A DNA stretch of 64,000 nucleotides from positions 1,532,001 through 1,596,000 of the forward strand of contig NZ_LR027382.1 in the NCBI RefSeq assembly GCF_900604385.1, written 5' to 3'. Position numbers and translations under genes: made by a program. Source of the stretch: Alistipes megaguti. GTDB taxonomy: Bacteria; Bacteroidota; Bacteroidia; Bacteroidales; Rikenellaceae. Of the stretch, positions 25,724 to 34,374 are shown piece by piece. Below the pieces are notes generated by a model that did no database searches, was not told the origin of the DNA, and was given only the letters and a program-made list of their open reading frames with translations. Every line of letters begins with the position of its first letter. The stretch's first letter is position 1.

Positions 25724-28207
25724 ATGAGCATGTGTGAATGGAGAGGGTATGCCGTCGGCGCGCTCATAGTCGGGGCGCTGCTGACCGGATGCGGAAGTTT
25801 GCGCAAACTCGCCAAGAGTGATCCCAAGGTCGGGGCCTATCTCCCGGCCCGGAGCAAACGGGAGCTGGCGGCCCGGGCGGCGGATACCGTCCCGGCGCAG
25901 AAGATCATCACCTTCCGCCGGCAGGACGGGACGGAGCTCTATCTGGCTCCGGCAACCGTCGACTCCGTTTCGGGTGAGACGCTGATGTCGGTGGCCATCG
26001 ACGAAGTGGTCATTTCGGCCGCCGGCCGCCGCAACATCGTCGAGCGCAACGGCAAGATCAATGTCGATTTCATCGTCTCGGTTCCCGATACGCTGCAGCA
26101 CCTCGACTGGCGGCTGGTGGTCGGACCGCGGCTGCTCAAGGGCGAGGATACGCTGGCCTTCGATCCGCTGGTCTACAGCGGTGAGCGCTTCCGGCGGATG
26201 CAGCAGCACGAATACGAACGTTACGACGCCTATCTGGGGCGCATTGTCGACAGTGCCGACTATTTCGACCGTTTTGGCCGTCAGGGCCTCTATCGCCGCC
26301 GGTTGGACGACGTGCTCGATCAGCGGGCGCTGTATGCCGGGGCGATGGAGCGGCTGGAGTGGATGACCCCCGGGGAGGCCATGTACGACCGGGTAGTCGG
26401 ATGGAGCACCCCGCAGGAGCGGCGGCGGCAGGAGGAGATCCTGCGCCGTTACGTGCGTTCGACCGACCGCAAGGTCCGTGCCCGCATGACCTATGTGCCC
26501 GATGCCGGCAATCGGCTCGACCATCTGAACGACTATTTTACGCCGCGTTACCGTTATCCGGGGGTGGAGGTGCTGCCCGGCGGAGCGGTCTATACGCGGG
26601 TGGCGGGTGACTATCCCGCCGAGGGGGGCCGCGACCGCGAGGCCTACATCCGTTCGCTCGGCGAACGCCCGGAGGCGGTCCGCAACGAGCTCCGCACGGC
26701 CGACCGCGAGACACTGCGCCGACTGGCCGGCGAGCGGCTGGCCTATACGGGGCTTCGGCGCAAGACGATCGGGGGGCTGCTCCGCGAGACGGGCGACAGC
26801 GCCCTGATGGAGAACTACCGCATCCGCAGCGGTTATGTGGCCGACCGGCTGGCCTCGCTCTACGAGGTCGACACGATGGCGCTGCGCAACAGCGTGTTGC
26901 GGCAGGGGCAGCTGGCCCGCAACGAGCGGCGGCGGCTCGGGGCACCGGATGCCTATCGGCGGCTGGTACGCCATCCTTATCCGGATCCCGTGCGGTTGGA
27001 TACGGTGATTTACCGTCCCGACGGCCGGATCGACTACTACTATACACAGCAGGTGCAGGCCGACGAGAATACCTCGAAGCTGCGACTCTACCTCACCGGC
27101 GAGGTGGAGGACCGCAACGGCCGCAGCTATCGACTGCGACGTTCCGACACGCTGTACTACAACGTGGCCTCGATGACGACGTTCCTCGACGAGCGGACGC
27201 GCTACATGCAGCGCATCGTGCTGCGTGACGCCGAGGCCAATGCGCGCTTCTTCTTCACGTTCCCCGTCGGGAAAAGCTCGCTGGTCGACACGCTCCCGGA
27301 GAATCGTCGGCAGATTGCCGCCGTGAAGTTGCTCACGCGCGGTCTGATGACCGATCCGGTCTACCTGATCGACAGCATCACGCTCCGCGCCACGGCTTCG
27401 CCCGAGGGGCGCTGGGAGCTCAACGAACGGCTGGCTCGCGATCGGGCCGAAGCGCTGCGGCGGGTGCTGGTCGGGGAGTTCCGCGTGCTGTACGACTCGC
27501 TCAACGTCGCCGGCAGTTATACGCTCGATGAGCAGGGGCGGCAGGTGATGGTCGAAGAGGAGGATCGGCTGCCCGACCTTCCGAATCTGCTGCGCACGAC
27601 CTCGCTGGCCGAGGATTGGGACGAACTGTACCGGCTGGTGGCCGCCGATACGCTGCTGACACACAAGGCGGAGATTCTGGAGATGATCCGCTGGGAGGGG
27701 AATCCCGATACGCGCGAGTGGCGCATCCGTCTGAAGTATCCGCGTGAGTATGCGCGGATGCGGAGTGTGATCTATCCGCAGATGCGGGCCGTGGATTTCC
27801 GCTTCAACCTCCACCGGAGGGGCATGAAGCAGGATACGGTCTATACGACGGAGGTCGATTCGAACTACATGCATGCCGTGGATCTGCTCCGCAAGCGCCG
27901 CTACGAGGAGGCGCTGACGATCCTGCGCCCCTACGAGGACCGCAATACGGCACTGGCCTACATGTCGCTCGGGTACGATGCGGCGGCCTATCGGATTCTC
28001 CGCGGACTGCCCGAGGCCTCCTCGACGGCCGACATCCAGTACATGCTGGCCATTCTGGCGGCCCGTCTGGGCGAGGAGGAGCATGCCGTGCAGTATTTCC
28101 TGCGGGCGGTCGAGCTGCGTGAGAACCTGAAGTTCCGCGGAAACCTCGATCCCGAAATCTCGCGGCTGATCCGCCGTTACGGACTCTTCCGCGAGGATTT
28201 CGAATAA
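25724..28207 (+). CDS. Large OmpA-like lipoprotein with TPR-like C-terminus
   Basis: 827 residues. Lipobox LLTGC (Cys about 22). The N-terminal half has a DUF3868-like beta region (about 60-150) and a charged alpha-helical region (about 230-390). An OmpA-like segment lies around 545-585 (ITLRATASPEGRWELNERLA followed by RAEALRRVL), the pattern that binds peptidoglycan. The last 120 residues look TPR-like (AVDLLRKRRYEEALTILRPY; ALAYMSLGYDAAAYRILRGL). It probably anchors an outer-membrane complex to the cell wall. Third gene of the DUF3575 operon. No fimbrillin or tip gene follows, which is unusual for this set. Confidence 0.8.
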   Translation: MSMCEWRGYAVGALIVGALLTGCGSLRKLAKSDPKVGAYLPARSKRELAARAADTVPAQKIITFRRQDGTELYLAPATVDSVSGETLMSVAIDEVVISAAGRRNIVERNGKINVDFIVSVPDTLQHLDWRLVVGPRLLKGEDTLAFDPLVYSGERFRRMQQHEYERYDAYLGRIVDSADYFDRFGRQGLYRRRLDDVLDQRALYAGAMERLEWMTPGEAMYDRVVGWSTPQERRRQEEILRRYVRSTDRKVRARMTYVPDAGNRLDHLNDYFTPRYRYPGVEVLPGGAVYTRVAGDYPAEGGRDREAYIRSLGERPEAVRNELRTADRETLRRLAGERLAYTGLRRKTIGGLLRETGDSALMENYRIRSGYVADRLASLYEVDTMALRNSVLRQGQLARNERRRLGAPDAYRRLVRHPYPDPVRLDTVIYRPDGRIDYYYTQQVQADENTSKLRLYLTGEVEDRNGRSYRLRRSDTLYYNVASMTTFLDERTRYMQRIVLRDAEANARFFFTFPVGKSSLVDTLPENRRQIAAVKLLTRGLMTDPVYLIDSITLRATASPEGRWELNERLARDRAEALRRVLVGEFRVLYDSLNVAGSYTLDEQGRQVMVEEEDRLPDLPNLLRTTSLAEDWDELYRLVAADTLLTHKAEILEMIRWEGNPDTREWRIRLKYPREYARMRSVIYPQMRAVDFRFNLHRRGMKQDTVYTTEVDSNYMHAVDLLRKRRYEEALTILRPYEDRNTALAYMSLGYDAAAYRILRGLPEASSTADIQYMLAILAARLGEEEHAVQYFLRAVELRENLKFRGNLDPEISRLIRRYGLFREDFE

Positions 28208-28299
28208 GCCGGCCGCCGACTCGTTATCGGCTTGTTATCGGTCCGTTATCGGTCCGACGGTCCGGGCGGGGAGGAGCCTTCCGGAGCGGATTCCAAAAA

Positions 28300-28337
28300 A
28301 GAGACCCCTGTCGCACGACGGTGCGGCGGGGGTCTCT
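28300..28337. terminator. Strong hairpin between convergent genes
   Basis: Long arms (about 17 bp, one G-T type mismatch region) around GACG, preceded by A6 and followed by TTTA. It serves the OmpA-like gene on plus and hdeD on minus. Confidence 0.75.
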
Positions 28338-28377
28338 TTATGTATGTGCGGCAGGGGTCTTGGGGTGTCGGCGGCGG

Positions 28378-28965
28378 TCAGCAATCGCCTTCGAGGCAGT
28401 GGTGGGCCCGGCGGAGCTGCATGGCGAGCGTGCAGGCTGCCGCTCCGGCGAAGAGCATCGTGATGCCGACCCAGACGATGACGGCCGAGGTGCCGACTCC
28501 GACGGGCTGGAAGAGGATCCACAGCGAGCAGATCAGCAGCAGAATGCCCATCAGAATGGTCCATCCGGCGCCGGAGATCTCCAGCGTGCGCATGTCGCTG
28601 CCCAGTCCGATGGTGGAGAAGGCACGCATCAGCAGCCAGAAACCCAGCAGCAGCGGCAGCATCGAGGCGGCCAGAGCGACGTTGAAGATCAGTACCAGAC
28701 CGAGGATCATTTCGATGATGCCGCCGGCGAGCATCCAGCCGCGGCCGGTGATGAAGTGGCGGTTGGTGGCCGAAAGCACCACCTCCAGAATGCCGGCCAG
28801 CAGGATCACCCATCCTAACAGCATTGAGAGCTCCAGATAGCTCCGTGCCGGGAAGAGGAAGATCAGTATCCCGACCGCCAGCAGAAGGAGACCGACCGCG
28901 AGCAGCAGCCACCAGTAGCGGATAGCCTGTTTCGAACTTTCGAGCAAAGCGTGCAGTTTTTTCAT
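28378..28965 (-). CDS. hdeD: HdeD family membrane protein (DUF308)
   Basis: 195 residues from the ATG at 28963-28965 (MKKLHALLESSKQAIRYWW). Six hydrophobic helices spaced as in HdeD/DUF308 proteins, with repeated short GxxxxLxG-type turns (WVILLAGILEVVLS; WMLAGGIIEMILGLVLIF). HdeD of E. coli is linked to acid resistance at high density; the role here is unknown. The extreme C-terminus is Cys/His rich (RRAHHCLEGDC). Transcribed away from the second SusC gene. Confidence 0.88.
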   Translation of the reverse strand: MKKLHALLESSKQAIRYWWLLLAVGLLLLAVGILIFLFPARSYLELSMLLGWVILLAGILEVVLSATNRHFITGRGWMLAGGIIEMILGLVLIFNVALAASMLPLLLGFWLLMRAFSTIGLGSDMRTLEISGAGWTILMGILLLICSLWILFQPVGVGTSAVIVWVGITMLFAGAAACTLAMQLRRAHHCLEGDC

Positions 28966-29197
28966 CGTAAGCGGAATTTGTTCTTCGGTGCAGGGTGCAA
29001 TTCGCGTGCCGGAGCGTGCGGCCGAGGGTGGGGGAGCGGCCGCCGCCGTGGATTTTTTCCACACCGCATGGGGTGTCATTCCACACCCGGGGAGCGGAGG
29101 TCGTCTGTTTAATGGATTGACTGATAGTGTGGTGTGAAATTTGTTGCGGCGTGGCACTCCGATTGGTCGGGAAGAGATCAAACCCGAATTCTTGGAT

Positions 29198-32100
29198 ATG
29201 GAAAGATTTGACCTCTTCAGGTTGAACAGGCGAGTGTTGCTCGTGTTGTCCCTGTTGTGCTGTACGTGGGGCGCGGCGTGGGCCGACGAAACCCCCGATG
29301 ATCCCGCTTCGGCGGCCGATCGCGAACTCCCCGACCGGGTGGTCTCCGGACTGGTCTCCGACGTGCAGGGGAATCCCCTGGTCGGTGCCACGATCGTCGT
29401 CAAGGATGCCCCGACGATGCAGGGAACCATCACCGGCCCGGACGGCCGCTTTTCGCTGAAGGTCCCGGCCCGTTCGACCCTTGTGATCACCTATGTCGGC
29501 TTCAAGAGCCTGCGCTTCCCGGTGCTGAACCGCACGGAACTCGACATCGTCCTCGAGGAGGAGACCGAACGGCTGGACAACGTCGTGGTGGTCGGCTACG
29601 GTACGCAGGAGAAGTCCGACCTGACGGGCTCCATCGCCTCGATCAAGGCCTCGGACATCAAGGATACGCCGGCGCGTTCGGTGGCCGAGGCGCTGCAGGG
29701 CAAGGTGGCCGGCGTGATGGTCACCAAGACCAGCGGCAAACCCGGTGCGAGCTCCGATATCGTGATCCGCGGCGTGGGGTCGATCAACGGCCTGAACCCG
29801 CTGTTCGTCATCGACGGCGTGGCCTGCGAGAACAGCACCGACTACAACCTCAATGACATCGAGTCGATCGAGGTGATCAAGGATGCCAGCGCCGCAGCCA
29901 TCTACGGTTCGCGGGCCGCCGGCGGCGTGGTGCTCATCACCACGAAGAAGGGCACCTATAACTCGAAGGCCAAACTCGCATTCACGAGCCACGTCGGCGT
30001 GCGCCAGTATACGGACATGTACCGCATGCTCGGCACCGAAGACTACATCCGCGTCATGCAGGAGATGGGCTTCAACTATCCGATCTGGAGCGACCCCTCG
30101 TCGCTGCCCGACACCGATTGGGTGAGCGAGATCTACCAGCCCGGCATCGAGCAGAGCTACAACCTCTCGCTCACGGGCGGCAGCGAGCGTTTCCGCTACT
30201 ACCTTTCGGGCTCGTACGAGCGTGAGAACGGCATCCAGATGAACAACTACTGGGAGCGTATCTCCTCGCGGCTGAACGTCGACTACCGGGTGGCGCCGTC
30301 GCTGACCGTCGGGACGCGGATCTATCTGGCGCGCCTGCGCGGCAACCCCTACACGGAGTCCTTCCCGTGGGTCTCGATCCCCTACATGAGCATCTACGAC
30401 GAGTCGGGCGACTTCGCGGCCATCCCGTCGGGAATCGACTTCTCGGGGGCCAATCCCGTGGCCGACATCGCCTACCATCACCAGAAACAGTCGGATCTGG
30501 TGGCCAACGGCGACCTCTACATCGACTGGGAGATCGTCAAGGGGCTGAAGCTCAATCTGACGGGCTCGGCCCAGCTGGGCGGCGGCTACGACGACAACTT
30601 CTCGGAGGCCAACACGCTGGGGCGCTCCCCCTCGAAGGACAGCTACACCAAGGCGCTGGACTACGCCGAGCAGTACACCTTCACGGCGACACTCTCCTAC
30701 GAGCGCCTCTTCGCCGGGAAGCACGACCTGCGCGTGATGGTCGGCTACGAGGCCAAGCGGTCGCAGCTGGCCGACCTCTCGTCGACGGCTTCCGACTTCC
30801 CGATCAACAACCCCGAGTCATTCGCCCTGTCGACCAACCCCACCAAGAGCGCTTCGGGCGCCCTGTCGGAGGATCGCTTCCTGTCGCAGTTCGCCCGTCT
30901 GAACTACACCTACGACAACCGTTATCTGCTGACGATGAACGTCCGTCGCGACGGTTCGCCCAAGTTCGGCCCCAAGCACCGCTGGGGAGTCTTCCCTTCG
31001 GTCTCCGTCGGGTGGAAGATCTCCGAGGAGCCCTTTTTCCGGGCGTGGAATCCGTCGTGGGTCTCGATGATCAAGCCGCGCTTCAGCTGGGGCATCCTCG
31101 GCAATGACCAGGCTCTGAACAGCTTTGCCTACATGGCGGCTTTCCAGAACGTCACGAGCCACTCGTTCGACGGCACGTCGGCCGTCGGCGGCTACAACAA
31201 CATCAAGGTCATCAACGAGGATATCCGCTGGGAGTCGATCTACACGACCGACGTGGGTCTGGATGTGGATCTCTTCCGCAACCGCCTCTCGATCTCGTTC
31301 GACTGGTATCAGCGCATCACCCGCGACATGATCTATGCCCTTTCGGTGCCCAACTCGTCGGGAATCACCTCGCCCTCGTCGCTGACGACGATGAGTACGA
31401 TGCCGGTCAACCTGGGACGCATCGACAACCACGGCTGGGAGCTGCTGGTCAACTACCGCAACAACATCGGCTACTTCAACTACGCCATCGGGGCCAACGT
31501 CTCGCAGAACCGCAACCGGGTCGTCGACCTGGGTCTGACCAACGCGGCCATCTACGGCGGCGGAGGCCATCCGAACGAGGGCCCGAGCCCCTGCAAGACG
31601 GTCAACGGGCAGCCCATCAGCCAGTTCTGGGGGCTGAAGACCGACGGGATGATCACCTCGCAGGAGGAGATCGACGCCCTGAACGCCCGGGCGCAGGCCA
31701 ACGGCTACGACTACTACCACCAGCGGCTGACCGGTGTGGGCGACCTGCGCTACGTCGACATGAACGGCGACGGCACGATCAACGACGACGACTGTACGTT
31801 CATCGGCAATCCGTGGCCCACGGTGCAGTACGGCTTCAACCTCTCGCTCGAGTGGCGCGGCATCGACTTCCGGGCCGACTTTACGGGTGTGGCGGGCAAC
31901 GACGTGCTGAATCTGGCCAAATCCTATACGCAGAGTCTGCAGGAGAGTTCGAACACCACGTCGGAGATCTTCGGCGCCTCGTTCTTCATGGGCAACGGAC
32001 TGACCGACCGTCCGCGCGTCATGGCCCTCGATGCGTCGAACGGCAACGTCCCGGTCAAGGACCCCAACTACAACTACCAGAAATATTCGGACTACTTCAT

Positions 32101-32350
32101 CGAGGACGGCTCCTACCTGCGGCTGCGGACCGTGACGCTGGGCTACACCTTCCCGAGGCGGTGGACGCGCCGGGCGAAGATCGACCGGCTGCGGATCTAT
32201 GTCTCGGCCACGAACCTTTGGACCCTGACGGGCTTTACGGGTCTCGATCCCGAATTTTCGAATACCACGAAGACTGCCTATGGTGTCTACTACGGCAGCA
32301 CCTATCCGCAAACCCGGATGTTCTCGTTCGGTCTGGATCTGAACTTTTAA
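29198..32350 (+). CDS. SusC-family TonB-dependent receptor (second pair)
   Basis: 1050 residues from ATG 29198 (MERFDLFRLNRRVLLVLSLL). Signal peptide ending AAWAD. No STN domain. The carboxypeptidase-regulatory-like domain begins about 47 (VSGLVSDVQGNPLVGATIVV), the TonB-box-like DNVVVVGYG lies at about 127, then the plug (about 140-260) and a barrel ending SFGLDLNF. An upstream Met at 29141 would give an unlikely N-terminus. Because STN is absent, control by anti-sigma factor is not expected. Paired with SusD only 14 bp downstream. Confidence 0.95.
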   Translation: MERFDLFRLNRRVLLVLSLLCCTWGAAWADETPDDPASAADRELPDRVVSGLVSDVQGNPLVGATIVVKDAPTMQGTITGPDGRFSLKVPARSTLVITYVGFKSLRFPVLNRTELDIVLEEETERLDNVVVVGYGTQEKSDLTGSIASIKASDIKDTPARSVAEALQGKVAGVMVTKTSGKPGASSDIVIRGVGSINGLNPLFVIDGVACENSTDYNLNDIESIEVIKDASAAAIYGSRAAGGVVLITTKKGTYNSKAKLAFTSHVGVRQYTDMYRMLGTEDYIRVMQEMGFNYPIWSDPSSLPDTDWVSEIYQPGIEQSYNLSLTGGSERFRYYLSGSYERENGIQMNNYWERISSRLNVDYRVAPSLTVGTRIYLARLRGNPYTESFPWVSIPYMSIYDESGDFAAIPSGIDFSGANPVADIAYHHQKQSDLVANGDLYIDWEIVKGLKLNLTGSAQLGGGYDDNFSEANTLGRSPSKDSYTKALDYAEQYTFTATLSYERLFAGKHDLRVMVGYEAKRSQLADLSSTASDFPINNPESFALSTNPTKSASGALSEDRFLSQFARLNYTYDNRYLLTMNVRRDGSPKFGPKHRWGVFPSVSVGWKISEEPFFRAWNPSWVSMIKPRFSWGILGNDQALNSFAYMAAFQNVTSHSFDGTSAVGGYNNIKVINEDIRWESIYTTDVGLDVDLFRNRLSISFDWYQRITRDMIYALSVPNSSGITSPSSLTTMSTMPVNLGRIDNHGWELLVNYRNNIGYFNYAIGANVSQNRNRVVDLGLTNAAIYGGGGHPNEGPSPCKTVNGQPISQFWGLKTDGMITSQEEIDALNARAQANGYDYYHQRLTGVGDLRYVDMNGDGTINDDDCTFIGNPWPTVQYGFNLSLEWRGIDFRADFTGVAGNDVLNLAKSYTQSLQESSNTTSEIFGASFFMGNGLTDRPRVMALDASNGNVPVKDPNYNYQKYSDYFIEDGSYLRLRTVTLGYTFPRRWTRRAKIDRLRIYVSATNLWTLTGFTGLDPEFSNTTKTAYGVYYGSTYPQTRMFSFGLDLNF

Positions 32351-32364
32351 ATCCCTGTTGAATC

Positions 32365-34194
32365 ATGAAACGCATTCTGCGAAAAATAGCTCTTTCCGCC
32401 ACGGTGCTGGGTGCCGCGGCGATGATGAATGCCTGCGGCAGCGACTGGCTGGAGCTGAGCGATCCCAACTCGCTCTCGCCGACCAATTTTCCCAAGAAGA
32501 TCGAACACGTCGATCTGTTGGTCAATTCGGTCTACGGCGCCCAGCACCACTGGTGCTTCCTGGGCAACTACTGGGCCGGGTACGTGATGTACTGCCTCGA
32601 CCATACGATCGACATGCTCTGGCACGAGGATCCGGCCTGGATCGACATCTGCGCCGGCGAAGTCAAGGCCGGCAACAACAAGGTCACCGATCCGTGGACG
32701 GCCCTGAGCCTGGGCGTCTACTACGCCAACACGGCCCTGGAGGAGATCGCCTCCTACCGCACCACGGCTCCCGAGACCGAAACCGGGGCGCTGAACAACT
32801 ACGAAGGGGAGTGCCTCTTCTTCCGCGCCTATTACTGGTGGCACATGTTGTCGCTCTACGGCGAGCCCGATGCCGAAGGGGTCGGGATCCCCATCGTGCG
32901 GACGGTCCCCAAGACGCTGGAGGAGATGTACATCGGCCGGGAGAAGACCGGCGCATGTTATCAGGCGATCATCGAGGATCTGGACCGGGCCGTGGATCTG
33001 CTGACGCAGACCGATCCCCATCGGGTGACGGTGTGGGCCGCCAAGGCCTTCCGGGCCAAGGCCTGCTTCTTTGCCGGGCAGCGGGACCTGGCCCGCACCT
33101 ACCTGAAGGATTGCATCGACAACAGCGGCAAGACGCTCGAGACGTTCGACCGTTACCGCATGATGTTCAACGGGTACGATGCGTATGAATACAACAGCGA
33201 ATCGTTCTACGAGATGGGCAACCGGGCCGATCCGACCAGCGGCTCGGCCTACGGAAGCCCCAATACGGGTTCGACCCTTTCGCTCTACTATCCGCCCTTC
33301 TGCATCGCGCCGGACGGCACGCGCACGGCCATGTCCTACGGCAACCAGTACATGCACGACCGCAATCTGGGGCGCTTCGGCTATACGGATCCGGCTCCGC
33401 AGTCCGCGGCGGTGATGAAGACGCGTCAGGGGGCAGACGGACAGACGGAGTACTACCTCGACGAGGCCTATCTGGCCCTGCAGCAGAAGCACCGTGACGA
33501 ACTGGGCCGCGAGGCGGACGGTCCCGATCCGCGGCTGTACGTCTGCGCGCTGCAACCCTTCGTGGACGAGGTGCAGATGACCATCGACGGCGTGAATGCC
33601 ACGCGCAAGGTGGCGCAGGTCGACTTCGGCAAGTGGTGGGAGGATACCTCCGCCTCGACGGGCAACGACCCCGAGACCTTCTACGGATGGCCCGTGCGCA
33701 AGTACAATTTCCTCGAGGGGCATCTGCTCGATGCCACGCGCAACGTCGCCGGTTACAACATCTACTTCCTGCGTCTGCCGGAGATCTACCTGATGTACGC
33801 CCTGCTGCTCCGCGACGAGGATCCCTCTACGGCGCTCGAATATGTGAACAAGGTGCACCGCCGGGCCTACAACTATCCGGTGGATGCCCCCTCGGAGGTG
33901 GACTACCGGTCGCTCTCGGACCGCACCCGCACGGTCGATGCCACGGACCATCTGGCCAACGATCCGCTGCTCTACGAGTTGTGGGCCGAGGTTTTCGGCG
34001 AGATGCGCTGGTGGGAGTACGTGCGGCTGCTGGATCTGGGCGAGAAGGAGAAGGACTACTACAAGACGATCTCGGGCCCGGGCTCCTCGAAGACCAACAT
34101 CGTCTGGAAGGAGACCAACTACGCCATGCCGATTCCAACGTCGGAGTTCGAGAACAACCCCAATCCGGCCATGGTCCAGACCCCCGGCTATTGA
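32365..34194 (+). CDS. SusD/RagB-family lipoprotein (second pair)
   Basis: 609 residues. Lipobox MNAC (Cys about 24), SusD N-terminal DWLELSDPNSLSPTNF, helical TPR-like core (FFRAYYWWHMLSLYGEPDAE about 152-171) and C-terminal YELWAEVFGEMRWWEYVRLL (about 533-552) corresponding to the family RxxELxxE...R signature. A terminator follows at 34231, so this is a two-gene operon without an enzyme. It is an orphan SusCD pair whose substrate cannot be guessed. Confidence 0.93.
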   Translation: MKRILRKIALSATVLGAAAMMNACGSDWLELSDPNSLSPTNFPKKIEHVDLLVNSVYGAQHHWCFLGNYWAGYVMYCLDHTIDMLWHEDPAWIDICAGEVKAGNNKVTDPWTALSLGVYYANTALEEIASYRTTAPETETGALNNYEGECLFFRAYYWWHMLSLYGEPDAEGVGIPIVRTVPKTLEEMYIGREKTGACYQAIIEDLDRAVDLLTQTDPHRVTVWAAKAFRAKACFFAGQRDLARTYLKDCIDNSGKTLETFDRYRMMFNGYDAYEYNSESFYEMGNRADPTSGSAYGSPNTGSTLSLYYPPFCIAPDGTRTAMSYGNQYMHDRNLGRFGYTDPAPQSAAVMKTRQGADGQTEYYLDEAYLALQQKHRDELGREADGPDPRLYVCALQPFVDEVQMTIDGVNATRKVAQVDFGKWWEDTSASTGNDPETFYGWPVRKYNFLEGHLLDATRNVAGYNIYFLRLPEIYLMYALLLRDEDPSTALEYVNKVHRRAYNYPVDAPSEVDYRSLSDRTRTVDATDHLANDPLLYELWAEVFGEMRWWEYVRLLDLGEKEKDYYKTISGPGSSKTNIVWKETNYAMPIPTSEFENNPNPAMVQTPGY

Positions 34195-34230
34195 TCGCAG
34201 TCAGATATCTCTCGGAGCGGAGTCTCCGGA

Positions 34231-34274
34231 TGTAAGATCACCCCTGTGCCTTTATGGCGCAGGGGTGATCTTTT
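34231..34274. terminator. Terminator of the second SusCD operon
   Basis: Arms AAGATCACCCCTG/CAGGGGTGATCTT around a GTGCCTTTATGGCG loop, followed by TTTT. It also faces malQ on the minus strand. Confidence 0.85.
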
Positions 34275-34374
34275 CATGAGTTTTCTCCGTTTTGGGGGCG
34301 TTGGGCAGGATCGGACGTTTTCGAAGTGTCGGTCCCGGCGATGGATGCTTTGACCCTCTTGCGCCCGTCGGATG

